From contig NZ_CP077094.1 of the NCBI RefSeq assembly GCF_014269025.2, positions 4,806,501 through 4,870,500 on the forward strand: 64,000 nt of DNA, in the 5' to 3' direction. Numbering within the stretch: position 1 is the first letter of the stretch; each line of letters starts with the position of its first letter. This stretch comes from Pseudomonas promysalinigenes (GTDB taxonomy: Bacteria > Pseudomonadota > Gammaproteobacteria > Pseudomonadales > Pseudomonadaceae). Made by a program: the position numbers and the translations under genes. The notes below the pieces were generated by a model. That model saw only the letters and a program-made list of their open reading frames with translations. It did not search any database and was not told where the DNA came from. Below are positions 45,367 through 57,181 of the stretch, in pieces.

Positions 45367-47043
45367 ATGTTAACGCCCGACGAGCAAGCCCTCGACCTTC
45401 AAAGCCTGCTGGACGCCTTGCAGGCCGACCAGCACCTCAGCGCCAGCGACTCATGCCAGGTTCGCGAACAAGCAGCGCACTACAGTGCGCACCACCCGTT
45501 GGAAACCATCGCGGCACTGGGCCTTGAAGACCGCTGCAAGCCCGGCCAGCAGCTGACCCTGGATGCGCTGTGCCAGTGGCTGGCACACAAGGTCGGTCAG
45601 CCTTACTTGCACATCGACCCCATGCAGCTGGACCTCACCCAGGTCAATGGCCTGATTTCACCCGCGTTTGCGCAACGTCACGGCATCCTGATCGTGGCCG
45701 AAGATGCCAACGCCATCACCGTAGCCAGTGCCCAGCCCTATCAGCAACTGTGGCAGGCCGACCTCGAACGCAGCCTGGGCAAACCAATCCGCCGCGTGCT
45801 GGCCAGCCCGCTGCAGATCCGCCAGCTGGGCCAGTCGCTGTTTCGCCTGGCCCACTCGGTCCAAGGTGCGCAGCACCAGCAGACGACCCGGCTGGGCGAA
45901 CTGGAGCACTTGCTTGAACTGGGCCAGCGCCAGGCGCAGGCCACGGCCGACGATGCGCACATCGTGAATATCGTCGACTGGCTGCTGCAATACGCCATCG
46001 AGCAACGCGCCAGCGATATCCACCTGGAGCCACGCCACGAAAAGGGCCACCTGCGCTATCGCATCGACGGGCTGTTGCAGACGGTCTATGCCTTCCCAGC
46101 CAGCGTTACCCTGGCCGTGGTCAGCCGCTTGAAACACTTGGGGCGCATGGACGTAGCGGAAAAGCGCCGCCCGCAAGACGGCCGGGTCAAAAGTCGCCTG
46201 CCTGGCGGCAGCGAAGTGCAATTGCGCCTCTCCACACTGCCTACGCCCTATGGCGAAAAACTGGTGGTGCGCCTGTTCGACCCGCGCCAGTTGCAGGAAG
46301 ACTTCGCCCAGCTTGGCCTGGAGGGTGAGACGCTGAGCCAGTGGCGCAGGCTGTTGCAGCGCCGCCAGGGCATTGTGCTAGTGACCGGGCCTACAGGCTC
46401 GGGCAAGACCAGTACGCTGTACGCCAGCCTCAAGCTGCTGGCCACACCTGAGGTCAACCTGTGCACCATCGAAGACCCCATCGAGCGGCTGGAGCCAGCC
46501 TTCAACCAACTACAGGTGCAGCCCGGGTTGGGGCTGGATTTTGCCGATGGCGTGCGTGCCCTGCTACGCCAGGACCCCGACATCATCATGATCGGCGAGA
46601 TACGCGACCGCGAAACCGCACAAGTAGCCGTGCAGGCCGCGCTTACCGGGCATCTGGTACTTTCGACCCTGCACACCAATGACACCTGCAGCGCCATTAC
46701 CCGTTTGCTGGAGCTGGGGGTGGCCGACTACCTGATCCGCGCGACTTTGGGCGGGGTCATGGCACAGCGCCTGGTGCGCATCCTCTGCGATGGCTGCCAA
46801 GGGCACGCGTCCGGCGCACCATGCCCGTTGTGTCGCGGCACCGGCTATCGGGGCCGCACAGGCCTGTTCGAACTGCTGATCCCCAGCGACAGCTTGCGGT
46901 CGCACATCGGCGCCAGTACCGACCTGGCCGACCTGCAGCGCCAGGCGGTGGCTGAAGGATTACAAGATTTACGCAGTTGCGGGGCGGCGAAAGTGGCCCG
47001 TGGAATCACCCGCAGCGAAGAGGTGATGCGGGTCTGTTCCTGA
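45367..47043 (+). CDS. GspE/PulE-family secretion ATPase (orphan)
   Basis: 558 residues. An N-terminal GspE-type region (to about 190) is followed by the ATPase core: SDIHLEPRHEKGHLRYRIDG, Walker A GPTGSGKT (341-348), Asp box TIEDPIE, Walker B and His box (DIIMIGEIRDRETAQ, TGHLVLSTLHTND). Near residue 475 is a zinc tetracysteine, CDGC and CPLC, typical of GspE and PilB. It would power pseudopilus or pilus assembly, but no secretin, platform or pilin gene is nearby. AAGGAAG precedes the ATG. It could act with a secretion system encoded elsewhere. Confidence 0.88.
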   Translation: MLTPDEQALDLQSLLDALQADQHLSASDSCQVREQAAHYSAHHPLETIAALGLEDRCKPGQQLTLDALCQWLAHKVGQPYLHIDPMQLDLTQVNGLISPAFAQRHGILIVAEDANAITVASAQPYQQLWQADLERSLGKPIRRVLASPLQIRQLGQSLFRLAHSVQGAQHQQTTRLGELEHLLELGQRQAQATADDAHIVNIVDWLLQYAIEQRASDIHLEPRHEKGHLRYRIDGLLQTVYAFPASVTLAVVSRLKHLGRMDVAEKRRPQDGRVKSRLPGGSEVQLRLSTLPTPYGEKLVVRLFDPRQLQEDFAQLGLEGETLSQWRRLLQRRQGIVLVTGPTGSGKTSTLYASLKLLATPEVNLCTIEDPIERLEPAFNQLQVQPGLGLDFADGVRALLRQDPDIIMIGEIRDRETAQVAVQAALTGHLVLSTLHTNDTCSAITRLLELGVADYLIRATLGGVMAQRLVRILCDGCQGHASGAPCPLCRGTGYRGRTGLFELLIPSDSLRSHIGASTDLADLQRQAVAEGLQDLRSCGAAKVARGITRSEEVMRVCS

Positions 47044-47133
47044 GCGAAAACCTTCGCAATCAAGGAACTTAAGTGTGGTTTTGACGATCAAAGCGGCCAT
47101 CTTCAGCCCCCCTCACCCTTCAGGTGTTTCATC

Positions 47134-47445
47134 ATGCGCATCAAATCCGCGCTGGCAGCCGCTGCCCTGCTTTCGCTGCCTGTTGGCTCCGCAATGGCCG
47201 ACACTTTCTGGCGTAACGTAATGACCTCTGGCGCCACCACGGCGTCCAGCTACATCACCTCGCGCGACCACAAGCTGGTATTGGCGGCACAGGATGACGC
47301 CGGCAGCTTCGTCGCCAGTAACGGTGAGATTCGCGGGCCGTTTCTGGAACAGGCGTTGCAGCAGGTACGTGCGCAAAACCCAGCGCTTCAAGCATCGGAC
47401 ATGGAACTGGCCAATGCAATTTTGGCCCGCACGGCCAACCCGTGA
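47134..47445 (+). CDS. DUF2388-domain secreted protein, copy 1
   Basis: 103 residues with a signal peptide (SALAAAALLSLPVGSAMA|D). The mature part carries SSYITSRDHKLVLAAQDD, AGSFVASNGEIRGPFLE and a helical end MELANAILA, which defines DUF2388, a family largely confined to pseudomonads with unknown function. A close paralogue follows 137 bp downstream. AGGTG lies before the ATG. Both are probably periplasmic. Confidence 0.85.
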   Translation: MRIKSALAAAALLSLPVGSAMADTFWRNVMTSGATTASSYITSRDHKLVLAAQDDAGSFVASNGEIRGPFLEQALQQVRAQNPALQASDMELANAILARTANP

Positions 47446-47546
47446 ACGCTCCCGCAGCGTAACTCGGATGCTCTGACACCAAGCAGACATTTCCTACCAA
47501 ACACTCAGGCCGGTGTAGGACTACTACCGAACCTTCGCTCGTTACC

Positions 47547-47582
47547 ATCGAGGCTCCGCCAACCGCTCACTGGAGCCTCGAT
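47547..47582 (+). promoter_or_regulatory. Perfect hairpin covering the ribosome-binding site of DUF2388 copy 2
   Basis: ATCGAGGCTCC (47547-47557) pairs perfectly with GGAGCCTCGAT (47572-47582) across a 14-nt loop. The 3' arm contains the Shine-Dalgarno GGAG and ends on the base directly before the ATG at 47583. This is the geometry of a translational switch such as an RNA thermometer or a trans-acting-factor-opened site. Confidence 0.65.
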
Positions 47583-47891
47583 ATGCGTGAACTCTTAGCC
47601 GCTCTACTTGTGATTCTCATCGGCCAGCAAACGGCTGAAGCTTCCGGTTCGTCCCGCTCATTGGTATCCACCGGCACCCTGTTTTCTTCCAGCTACCTGA
47701 CATCGGCCGACCACAAATTGGTGGTCGCGGCACAGGACGACGCCGGCAGCTTCGTAGCCAGCGACGGGGCGATTCGTGGGCCGTACCTAGAGGCTGCGAT
47801 CCAGCAGATCCGGGCGGAACACCCAGGGCTTGAGGCCTCGGACATGGAACTGGCCCATGCGATCCTCGCCAAACATGCCTTGGCTCAATAG
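47583..47891 (+). CDS. DUF2388-domain secreted protein, copy 2
   Basis: 102 residues: signal peptide (LLAALLVILIGQQTAEAS), then SSYLTSADHKLVVAAQDD, AGSFVASDGAIRGPYLE and MELAHAILAK, closely paralleling copy 1. The two genes share long stretches of near-identical DNA around the AQDDAGSFVAS codons, so they are a tandem duplication. The start codon is masked by a perfect 11-bp hairpin (47547-47582), which copy 1 lacks, so their translation is probably controlled differently. Function unknown. Confidence 0.85.
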   Translation: MRELLAALLVILIGQQTAEASGSSRSLVSTGTLFSSSYLTSADHKLVVAAQDDAGSFVASDGAIRGPYLEAAIQQIRAEHPGLEASDMELAHAILAKHALAQ

Positions 47892-47947
47892 CCGCGCCGC
47901 CTACCTTGCGGTGCCAACCGCTAAGTAGCCAACGCCAGCACATGGCA

Positions 47948-50821
<2,874 letters not shown>

Positions 50822-50914
50822 GTCGACGCTCTCTTCCTAGACCGGGTCTCATGGAGACTTGTAAGTCTAGGAAGGGATCGACGATGCTGCGTGAAAACTT
50901 GTTCGCCAGCCTGT

Positions 50915-50969
50915 GCCTGTTTGCGGCTGAAGCCGCTCATTCAAGAGCGGGTTTACCCGCAAAGCAGGC
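50915..50969. repeat. REP-type palindrome between gcvH and gcvP
   Basis: GCCTGTTTGCGGCTGAAGCC and its imperfect inverse ending GTTTACCCGCAAAGCAGGC form a long palindrome inside the operon. Confidence 0.6.
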
Positions 50970-50978
50970 GAGGCGCTA

Positions 50979-51362
50979 TCACTCGCCGATGGCAGCTTTG
51001 TAGCCCGCGGCATCCAGCAGCTTGTCCAGCTCGGCCGGGTTGCTTGGCTTGAGCTTGAAGATCCACGACTCATAAGGCTCGTCGTTGAGCAGCTCTGGGC
51101 TGTCGGCCAGTTCTTCGTTGACCGCGATCACCTCACCGGAAACCGGGGCGTAGATGTCGGATGCTGCCTTGACCGATTCGACCACGCCGGCAGCATCGCC
51201 AGCGCTGAAGGTTTTGCCCACTTCGGCCAGCTCGACGAACACCACATCACCCAGTGCTTGCTGGGCGTGGTCGCTGATGCCGACGGTGACACTGCCATCG
51301 GCTTCCAGGCGCGCCCACTCGTGGCTTTCGGCGAAACGCAGATCGGCGGGGATATTGCTCAT
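50979..51362 (-). CDS. gcvH: Glycine cleavage system H-protein
   Basis: 127 residues, the lipoyl carrier that moves the aminomethyl group between the P, T and L proteins. The lipoylated lysine is K65 in [26 protein letters not shown] at the N-terminus is typical. GAGGAAG precedes the ATG. It starts 48 bp after gcvT. Confidence 0.97.
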   Translation of the reverse strand: MSNIPADLRFAESHEWARLEADGSVTVGISDHAQQALGDVVFVELAEVGKTFSAGDAAGVVESVKAASDIYAPVSGEVIAVNEELADSPELLNDEPYESWIFKLKPSNPAELDKLLDAAGYKAAIGE

Positions 51363-51410
51363 GTGTTGACTTCCTCGTTTGGCTCAGCGGTTCGGCCCGC
51401 CGTTGAATGT

Positions 51411-52493
51411 TCAGATCAGAATCTTGCCATGGCGCACGAAGGTCGGCTTGACCACTCGCACCGGGTACCACTTGCCGCGAATTTCGACCTCGGCACGGTC
51501 GGCAGTAGCCATGGGGACACGCGCCAGGGCTATGGACTTGCTCAGCGTAGGCGAGAAACTACCACTGGTGATCTCCCCTTCGCCAATACCGGCAACACGA
51601 ACCACTTGGTGAGCACGCAACACCCCGCGCTCTTCGAGCACCAGGCCGACCAGTTTCTCCTGCACGCCATGCTCGATTTCCGCCAAAAGGCCAGTGCGGC
51701 CGATGAAGTTGCGCTCGGCAGGCTCCCAGGCAATGCTCCAACCGAGGTTGGAGGTCAGCGGGGTGTGCTGCTCATCAATGTCCTGGCCATAGAGATTCAT
51801 CCCGGCTTCCAAGCGCAGGGTATCGCGCGCGCCGAGGCCGCTGGGGGCGATACCCGCGCCGACCAGATCGTTGAAAAATCCTACAGCTTCATCACCTGGC
51901 AGAATGATCTCCAGGCCGTCTTCACCGGTGTAGCCGGTGCGAGCGATGAACCAGTCGCCTTCGGCAACTCCTTCGAATGGCCGCAGTTCACGAATCAACG
52001 CAGCGCGCGCAGGGCTCAACAGCCCAGCGACCTTTTCTCGAGCATGGGGGCCTTGAATGGCGAGGATGGCCAAGTCCGGGCGAACCTTGAACGTTGCGTT
52101 GAAGCCGACGGCCTGCTCGTTCAGCCAATCGAGGACCCTCGTCCGCGTGATGGCGTTGGTGATCAGGCGGTAGCCGGTATGTGTGCGATACACGATCAGA
52201 TCATCGATCACCCCGCCTTGCTCGTTTAGCAGCGGGCTGTAAAGCGCCTTGCCGATGCTGCTCAGCCGCGCAACGTCGTTGGCCAACAGGCGTTGCAATG
52301 TGGCTGTGGCCTGCTCGCCAGTCATGTCGATGACCGTCATGTGGGAAACGTCGAACACCCCACAATCGCTACGCACCTGATTGTGTTCCTCGACTTGCGA
52401 GCCGTAGTGCAGGGGCATGTCCCAGCCACCGAAATCGACCGTCTTGGCGCCCAGCGCCAGGTGCAAGTCGTATAAAAGCGTGCGCTGTCCCAT
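51411..52493 (-). CDS. gcvT: Glycine cleavage system T-protein (aminomethyltransferase)
   Basis: 360 residues. It transfers the methylene group from GcvH to tetrahydrofolate and releases ammonia. Landmarks: VDFGGWDMPLHYGSQVEEH, GVFDVSHMTVIDMTG, ARTGYTGEDGLEI and LRLEAGMNLYGQDIDE, the folate-binding region. GAAGGAGAAACCC precedes the ATG at 52493, which excludes a longer upstream frame. First gene of the gcv operon; no glycine riboswitch is seen in its short leader. Confidence 0.97.
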   Translation of the reverse strand: MGQRTLLYDLHLALGAKTVDFGGWDMPLHYGSQVEEHNQVRSDCGVFDVSHMTVIDMTGEQATATLQRLLANDVARLSSIGKALYSPLLNEQGGVIDDLIVYRTHTGYRLITNAITRTRVLDWLNEQAVGFNATFKVRPDLAILAIQGPHAREKVAGLLSPARAALIRELRPFEGVAEGDWFIARTGYTGEDGLEIILPGDEAVGFFNDLVGAGIAPSGLGARDTLRLEAGMNLYGQDIDEQHTPLTSNLGWSIAWEPAERNFIGRTGLLAEIEHGVQEKLVGLVLEERGVLRAHQVVRVAGIGEGEITSGSFSPTLSKSIALARVPMATADRAEVEIRGKWYPVRVVKPTFVRHGKILI

Positions 52494-52585
52494 GGGTTTC
52501 TCCTTCCGGGCGTGGCGAAGCGGCGGCGGTCGAAGACGTTTAATCGTCAGCTCTTCTTGTAGGACCCGCCGCGCGAATGCCGCGC

Positions 52586-52591
52586 ATTGTA
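52586..52591 (-). promoter_or_regulatory. Candidate -10 box of the gcvTHP operon
   Basis: On the minus strand TACAAT lies about 93 bp upstream of the gcvT ATG, at the end of the preceding permease gene. No clear -35 accompanies it. Confidence 0.35.
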
Positions 52592-52616
52592 GCCGCATGG
52601 GCGCAGGCTGGCATCC

Positions 52617-54239
52617 TCAGTGACTGTGACCGGGGCGACGAGCGGAACGGCGAATCAGCCCGATGACTGGCAACAGCCCTACCAGCACCAGGGTGAGCGC
52701 CGGCAACGAGGCGCGGGCCCACTCGCCCTCGCTGGTCATCTCGAAGACCCTTACCGCCAGGGTATCCCAGCCGAATGGGCGCATCAGCAAGGTGGCAGGC
52801 ATTTCCTTGAGCACATCGACGAACACCAGCAACGCGGCGCTGAGGGCGCCAGGCACTAGCAGCGGTAGATACACCTTGAAAAACAAACCCATGCCACCCA
52901 CACCCAGGCTGCGTGAAGCCTCTGGCAGCGATGGGCGAATACGCGCCAGGCTGCTCTCAAGCGGCCCATAAGCCACCGCGATGAAGCGCACCAGGTACGC
53001 CAGCAGCAACGCCGCCAGGCTACCCAACAGCAATGGCTTGCCTGCACCGCCCAACCACGCCGTCAGCGGTATCACCACGTGGTTGTCCAGGTAGCTGAAG
53101 GCCAGCATGATCGACACCGCCAGCACCGAGCCTGGCAAGGCGTAGCCGAGATTGGCCAGGCCGACGCCCGCGCGCACCCCCGCCGTAGGCGCCAGACGCC
53201 GAGCGAACGCCAGCATCAGGGCCACGCCAACGGTGATCAGGGCGGCCATGCTGCCCAGGTACAAGGTATGCAGCACCAGACCCACATAACGTTCGTCCAG
53301 ATCATGCCGACCGCGCTGCCAAAACCACGCCAGCAACTGCAGCAGCGGGATGACGAATGCGCAGGCGAACACCAGCAAGCACCAAGCGCTGGCCAGCAGC
53401 GCCTTCAACCCGCGCAAGTGGTAAAGCGCCTGCCCGCGCGGGCGCTCATGGCCATGGCGGGTTGCCCCACGGGCCCGGCGCTCGCCGTACAGCACCAGCA
53501 TCACCGCCAACAGCAGCAGGCTGGCCAACTGCGCCGCGCTGGACAGGCTGAAGAAGCCATACCAGGTCTTGTAGATGGCGGTGGTGAAGGTATCGAAGTT
53601 GAACACCGCCACTGCGCCGAAATCGGCCAAGGTTTCCATCAACGCTAGGGCAATACCAGCACCGATCGCTGGCCGCGCCATCGGCAGGGCAACCCGCCAG
53701 AAGGCTTGCAAGGGTGTCAGGCCAAGCACCCGCGCTGCTTCCATCAGGCCTTTGCCCTGGGCCAGGAACGCGGTGCGCGCCAGCAGGTAGACGTAGGGGT
53801 AGAACACCAGCACGAGCACGATGATCACCCCGCCCGTAGAGCGTACCCTGGGCAGGCGCATAGGCCCGAACGCCTCGCGCAGCGCGCTCTGCACAGGGCC
53901 TGAGAAGTCGAGCAGGCCGACGAAAACGAAGGCCAGCACGTAGGCCGGTATGGCGAAAGGCAGCATCAGCGCCCAGTCGAGCCAACGCCTGCCGGGAAAC
54001 TCACACAGGCTGGTGAGCCAGGCCAAGCTGACACCGAGCAGGGTAACGCCGAAGCCGACGCCAAGCATTAGTGTCGCAGTATTGCCCAGCAGGCGGGCCA
54101 TCTGGGTATCGAGCAGGTGCGACCAGATCTGCAGGTCGACCGACTGCCAGGACAGCAGCAGCACACTCAGGGGCAGAAGGACCAAAGCGGCGGTCAGGAT
54201 GACCGGAAGGTACCAGCGACGTTGGAGGGTGTGGGGCAA
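52617..54239 (-). CDS. hitB: Iron(III) ABC transporter permease, two-domain (HitB/FbpB type)
   Basis: 540 residues made of two fused permease halves with about twelve membrane helices. Each half has its coupling loop: EAARVLGLTPLQAFWRVALP near residue 165 and EASRSLGVGGMGLFFKVYLP near residue 445. MLPFAIPAYVLAFVFVG and NLGYALPGSVLAVSIM mark matching positions in the two halves. This fused form is typical of ferric-iron importers. It follows the binding-protein gene. No ATPase gene lies beside it. Confidence 0.88.
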   Translation of the reverse strand: MPHTLQRRWYLPVILTAALVLLPLSVLLLSWQSVDLQIWSHLLDTQMARLLGNTATLMLGVGFGVTLLGVSLAWLTSLCEFPGRRWLDWALMLPFAIPAYVLAFVFVGLLDFSGPVQSALREAFGPMRLPRVRSTGGVIIVLVLVFYPYVYLLARTAFLAQGKGLMEAARVLGLTPLQAFWRVALPMARPAIGAGIALALMETLADFGAVAVFNFDTFTTAIYKTWYGFFSLSSAAQLASLLLLAVMLVLYGERRARGATRHGHERPRGQALYHLRGLKALLASAWCLLVFACAFVIPLLQLLAWFWQRGRHDLDERYVGLVLHTLYLGSMAALITVGVALMLAFARRLAPTAGVRAGVGLANLGYALPGSVLAVSIMLAFSYLDNHVVIPLTAWLGGAGKPLLLGSLAALLLAYLVRFIAVAYGPLESSLARIRPSLPEASRSLGVGGMGLFFKVYLPLLVPGALSAALLVFVDVLKEMPATLLMRPFGWDTLAVRVFEMTSEGEWARASLPALTLVLVGLLPVIGLIRRSARRPGHSH

Positions 54240-54262
54240 GGCGATGGTCTCGGTTGCAATCG

Positions 54263-54314
54263 TTCGCGGGTAGCCCCACAGCGTACACCGCTACTCTTGG
54301 GGTTTACCCGCGAA
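54263..54314. repeat. REP-like palindrome between hitA and hitB
   Basis: TTCGCGGGTAGCCCCA and TGGGGTTTACCCGCGAA form a long inverted repeat inside the probable two-gene unit. Confidence 0.6.
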
Positions 54315-54352
54315 AAGGCCCTGACAGGCCACGGAGTGGTCAAGCCTGGGGC

Positions 54353-55354
54353 TTAATTCCAGCCGGCACGATCCATCAGGCGAATGGCCTCGGCCTGACG
54401 CTTGCCGGCCACTTCCACCGCAATACTGTCGGCCTTGAAGCTACCCCAGGCCGCTACTTCGTCCGAAGGCTTGACCTTGGGGTTTGCCGGAAACTCCTGG
54501 TTGATGTCGGCGAACAGCTTCTGCGCCTGCTCGCCGGTCATCCACTCGACCAGTTCGATGGCGGCTTGCCGGTGAGGTGCATGCTTGGTCAGGCCGATAC
54601 CGGACAGGTTGACATGCACGCCCCGGTCAGCCTGGTTGGGCCAGAACAGCTTCACCGGCAGTTGTGGGTTCTGGGCGTGCAGGCGGCCGTAGTAATAGGT
54701 GTTCACCACCCCTACATCGCACTGGCCAGCGGCGATTGCCTGGATTACCGCGTTGTCGTCGGAGAACACATCGGTGGACAAGTTGTTGACCCAACCTTTG
54801 ACGATTTGCTCGGTCTTGGCCTCGCCATGGTTTTCGATCAGGGTGGCGGTCAGTGACTGGTTGTAGACTTTCTTGGCCGAGCGCAGGCATAGGCGGCCTT
54901 CCCACTGCTTGTCGGCCAGGGCTTCATAGGTGCTCAGCTCGGCCGGCTTGACCCGCTCGGTGGAGTAGACGATGGTCCGTGCCCGCAAGCTCAGGCCGGT
55001 CCAGTCATGGGACGAGGCGCGGTACTGGGGCGGGATGTTCTGGTCGATGGTGGCCGACTTGATCGGCTGCAGAATGCCCATCTGTTCGGCCTGCCAGAGG
55101 TTGCCGGCATCGACGGTCAGCAGCAGGTCGGCCACCCCGTTCTCGCCCTCGGCCTTGATGCGCTGCATCAGCGGGGCTTCCTTGTCGGTGATGAACTTGA
55201 CCTTGACCCCGGTCTTGGCGGTGTAGGCGTCGAACACCGGCTTGATCAGCTCGTCGATACGCGAGGAGTACACCACCACTTCATCAGCCGCCTGGGCGGT
55301 GCCGCCAAGCAGGGACAGGGCCAGAGCGGCCAATAGGGGCTTGCGTGGCAACAT
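54353..55354 (-). CDS. hitA: Iron(III)-binding periplasmic protein (HitA/FbpA type)
   Basis: 333 residues with signal peptide ([18 protein letters not shown]), then [52 protein letters not shown] and the iron-ligand tyrosines in [11 protein letters not shown] near residue 220. It binds ferric iron for the HitB permease. The ATG at 55354 has AGGAG nine bases upstream and begins the signal peptide, so an earlier in-frame ATG is not used. A 113-bp spacer with a REP element precedes hitB. Confidence 0.9.
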   Translation of the reverse strand: MLPRKPLLAALALSLLGGTAQAADEVVVYSSRIDELIKPVFDAYTAKTGVKVKFITDKEAPLMQRIKAEGENGVADLLLTVDAGNLWQAEQMGILQPIKSATIDQNIPPQYRASSHDWTGLSLRARTIVYSTERVKPAELSTYEALADKQWEGRLCLRSAKKVYNQSLTATLIENHGEAKTEQIVKGWVNNLSTDVFSDDNAVIQAIAAGQCDVGVVNTYYYGRLHAQNPQLPVKLFWPNQADRGVHVNLSGIGLTKHAPHRQAAIELVEWMTGEQAQKLFADINQEFPANPKVKPSDEVAAWGSFKADSIAVEVAGKRQAEAIRLMDRAGWN

Positions 55355-55471
55355 GGAAAGCACTCCTGGGATCGTATGAGAGGCGCAAATGGTAGTGAAT
55401 CCCATTATCCAGCTCATCTACCGAGCAGTTACCGGATGTTGCAGGCAGTCAGGACGCGGCCCTCGGCGGCC

Positions 55472-56695
55472 TCAAGCCTTAGCCAGCTCCGGCAGATCCC
55501 CGCTCAACCCCAAGGCCTGGCGCACGAACACTGCTTTTGCATCCGGCAACTGCTCCACAAGCTTCAAACCGGTGTTTCGCAGCCAGCGCAGCGGCAACCG
55601 GTCGTCCTGGAACAACCGTTCGAAGCCTTCCATCGCCGCCATCAACGCCAAGTTATGCGGCATGCGCCGGCGCTCGTAACGGCTGAGCACTTTCACATCG
55701 GCCAGGCGTTCGCCCCGAGCGCTGGCATTGCCCAACACTTCGGCCAGCACTGCGGCATCGAGCAAGCCCAGGTTGACCCCCTGCCCGGCCAACGGGTGAA
55801 TGGTGTGTGCCGCATCACCAATCAGCGCCAGCCCTTCATCGACGTAGCGCTTGGCGTGGCGCTGGCGCAACGGCACGCACACGCGCGGGTCAGCTTCCAG
55901 CACACGCCCCAAACGCCCCTCGAAGGCGCGCTCCAGTGCCTCGAGGAAGGCCTGATCCCCCAGGGCCATGATCCGTTCGGCCTGCTCCGGCGTCGTGGAC
56001 CAGACGATCGAGCACCAGTCCTGCTTGCCGTCACGGGACAACGGCAGGAACGCCAGGGGCCCATCATCGGTGAACCGCTGCCAGGCCGTGGCCTGGTGGG
56101 CGCTGCTGCAGCGCACACTGGTAACGATTGCGTGGTGCAGGTAATCCCACTCACGGGTCTGGCAGCCGGCCAGCTTGCGGACCGCCGAATGGGCGCCGTC
56201 GGCAGCCACCACCAGCGGCGTGCGTAGTTTGCGGCCGTCGGCCAACGTCAGCAGCCACTGGTCACCCGAACGGCGCAGCTGTTCCAGGCGGGCGTTGGGC
56301 AGCAGGCCGATGTCGCTGTCGTGCAGGCGCTCCAGCAGCCCGTCCTGCACTACACGGTTTTCCACGATATGGCCGAGCACCTGGGCATGTACGCTGGCGG
56401 CCGAGAAATGGATCTGCCCGGTGCCGCTGCCGTCCCACACCTGCATATCGGAATACGCCGACACACGCCGGCTGGCGATGCCGTCCCAAGCCCCCAAGCG
56501 TTCGAGGATCCGCTGGCTGGCCGCCGACAGGGCACTGACCCGCGGTTCGAACGGGGCAGCCTGATCGAACGGTTTGACCGAAAGCGGGCCGCCATCGAGC
56601 AGGATAATTTCCAGGCCGCTGTGGCGAAGCGCCAAGGCCAGGGCACTGCCGACCATGCCGGCACCGACGATCAACACATCTGCGCGCATTTCCAT
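55472..56695 (-). CDS. ubiI: FAD-dependent ubiquinone hydroxylase, UbiI-like
   Basis: 407 residues, UbiH/UbiF/Coq6 family. FAD motifs: dinucleotide-binding VLIVGAGMVGSALALAL at the N-terminus, VVAADGAHSAVR near residue 165 and ALIGDAAHTIHPLAGQGVNLG near 290. It adds a hydroxyl to the ubiquinone ring. Because ubiH is separate and pseudomonads use a Coq7-type enzyme for the UbiF step, the C5 hydroxylase UbiI is the likeliest role. Last gene of the ubi-pepP operon, 3 bp after the hotdog gene. An ATG at 56689 is a possible alternative start. Confidence 0.85.
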   Translation of the reverse strand: MEMRADVLIVGAGMVGSALALALRHSGLEIILLDGGPLSVKPFDQAAPFEPRVSALSAASQRILERLGAWDGIASRRVSAYSDMQVWDGSGTGQIHFSAASVHAQVLGHIVENRVVQDGLLERLHDSDIGLLPNARLEQLRRSGDQWLLTLADGRKLRTPLVVAADGAHSAVRKLAGCQTREWDYLHHAIVTSVRCSSAHQATAWQRFTDDGPLAFLPLSRDGKQDWCSIVWSTTPEQAERIMALGDQAFLEALERAFEGRLGRVLEADPRVCVPLRQRHAKRYVDEGLALIGDAAHTIHPLAGQGVNLGLLDAAVLAEVLGNASARGERLADVKVLSRYERRRMPHNLALMAAMEGFERLFQDDRLPLRWLRNTGLKLVEQLPDAKAVFVRQALGLSGDLPELAKA

Positions 56696-56698
56696 GCC

Positions 56699-57181
56699 TT
56701 ACGCCTGCCTCGCTTGCGGCTTGAGCCGCACGTATAGGATTTTATCGACCCGTGCCACCAGCTCACCGGCTTCGTCACGGACATCGACCTGCACACGCGG
56801 CAGGTACTTCTTGCCGCTGGCGGTCTGCTGGCGGATTTCGCTCAGCAGCGCGTCATCGACATGGAATTGGGCATACACCGTGCCCTTGCCCGGCGCGATG
56901 AAATCGATACTGGCGGCCTTGTCCCAGACGATGTACTCGCGGCCCAGCTGCTCGATCAGCAACAGCATGTAGAACGGGTCGACCATCGAATACAGGCTAC
57001 CGCCGAACTGCGTGCCGACGTAGTTTCGGTTCCAGCGGGTCAGTTTCATGCGTACCTTGACGCTGCGCATGTCCGGGCTGATGTGCTGGATGTGGATACC
57101 GGCACCCAGATAGGGCGGGTAAAGGTTCAGTAGCCAGCGCAGCATGCGGGCCCGGCGTGCCAGCCGGCGCGGGTTGCTCAT
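56699..57181 (-). CDS. DUF4442 hotdog-fold protein in the ubi operon
   Basis: 160 residues with the hotdog-thioesterase-like arrangement NYVGTQFGGSLYSMVDPFYM followed by YIVWDKAASIDFIAPGKG and KKYLPRVQVDVRDE. DUF4442 proteins resemble acyl-CoA thioesterases but lack a verified activity. It sits exactly between ubiH (4-bp overlap) and ubiI (3-bp gap), so it is made with the ubiquinone hydroxylases. A role in lipid or quinone metabolism is inference. Confidence 0.82.
   Translation of the reverse strand: MSNPRRLARRARMLRWLLNLYPPYLGAGIHIQHISPDMRSVKVRMKLTRWNRNYVGTQFGGSLYSMVDPFYMLLLIEQLGREYIVWDKAASIDFIAPGKGTVYAQFHVDDALLSEIRQQTASGKKYLPRVQVDVRDEAGELVARVDKILYVRLKPQARQA

Noticed and set aside
52494..52616. 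Possible glycine riboswitch ahead of gcvT
   Set aside because: The leader is only 123 bp and lacks the conserved tandem aptamer core, so there is no support.
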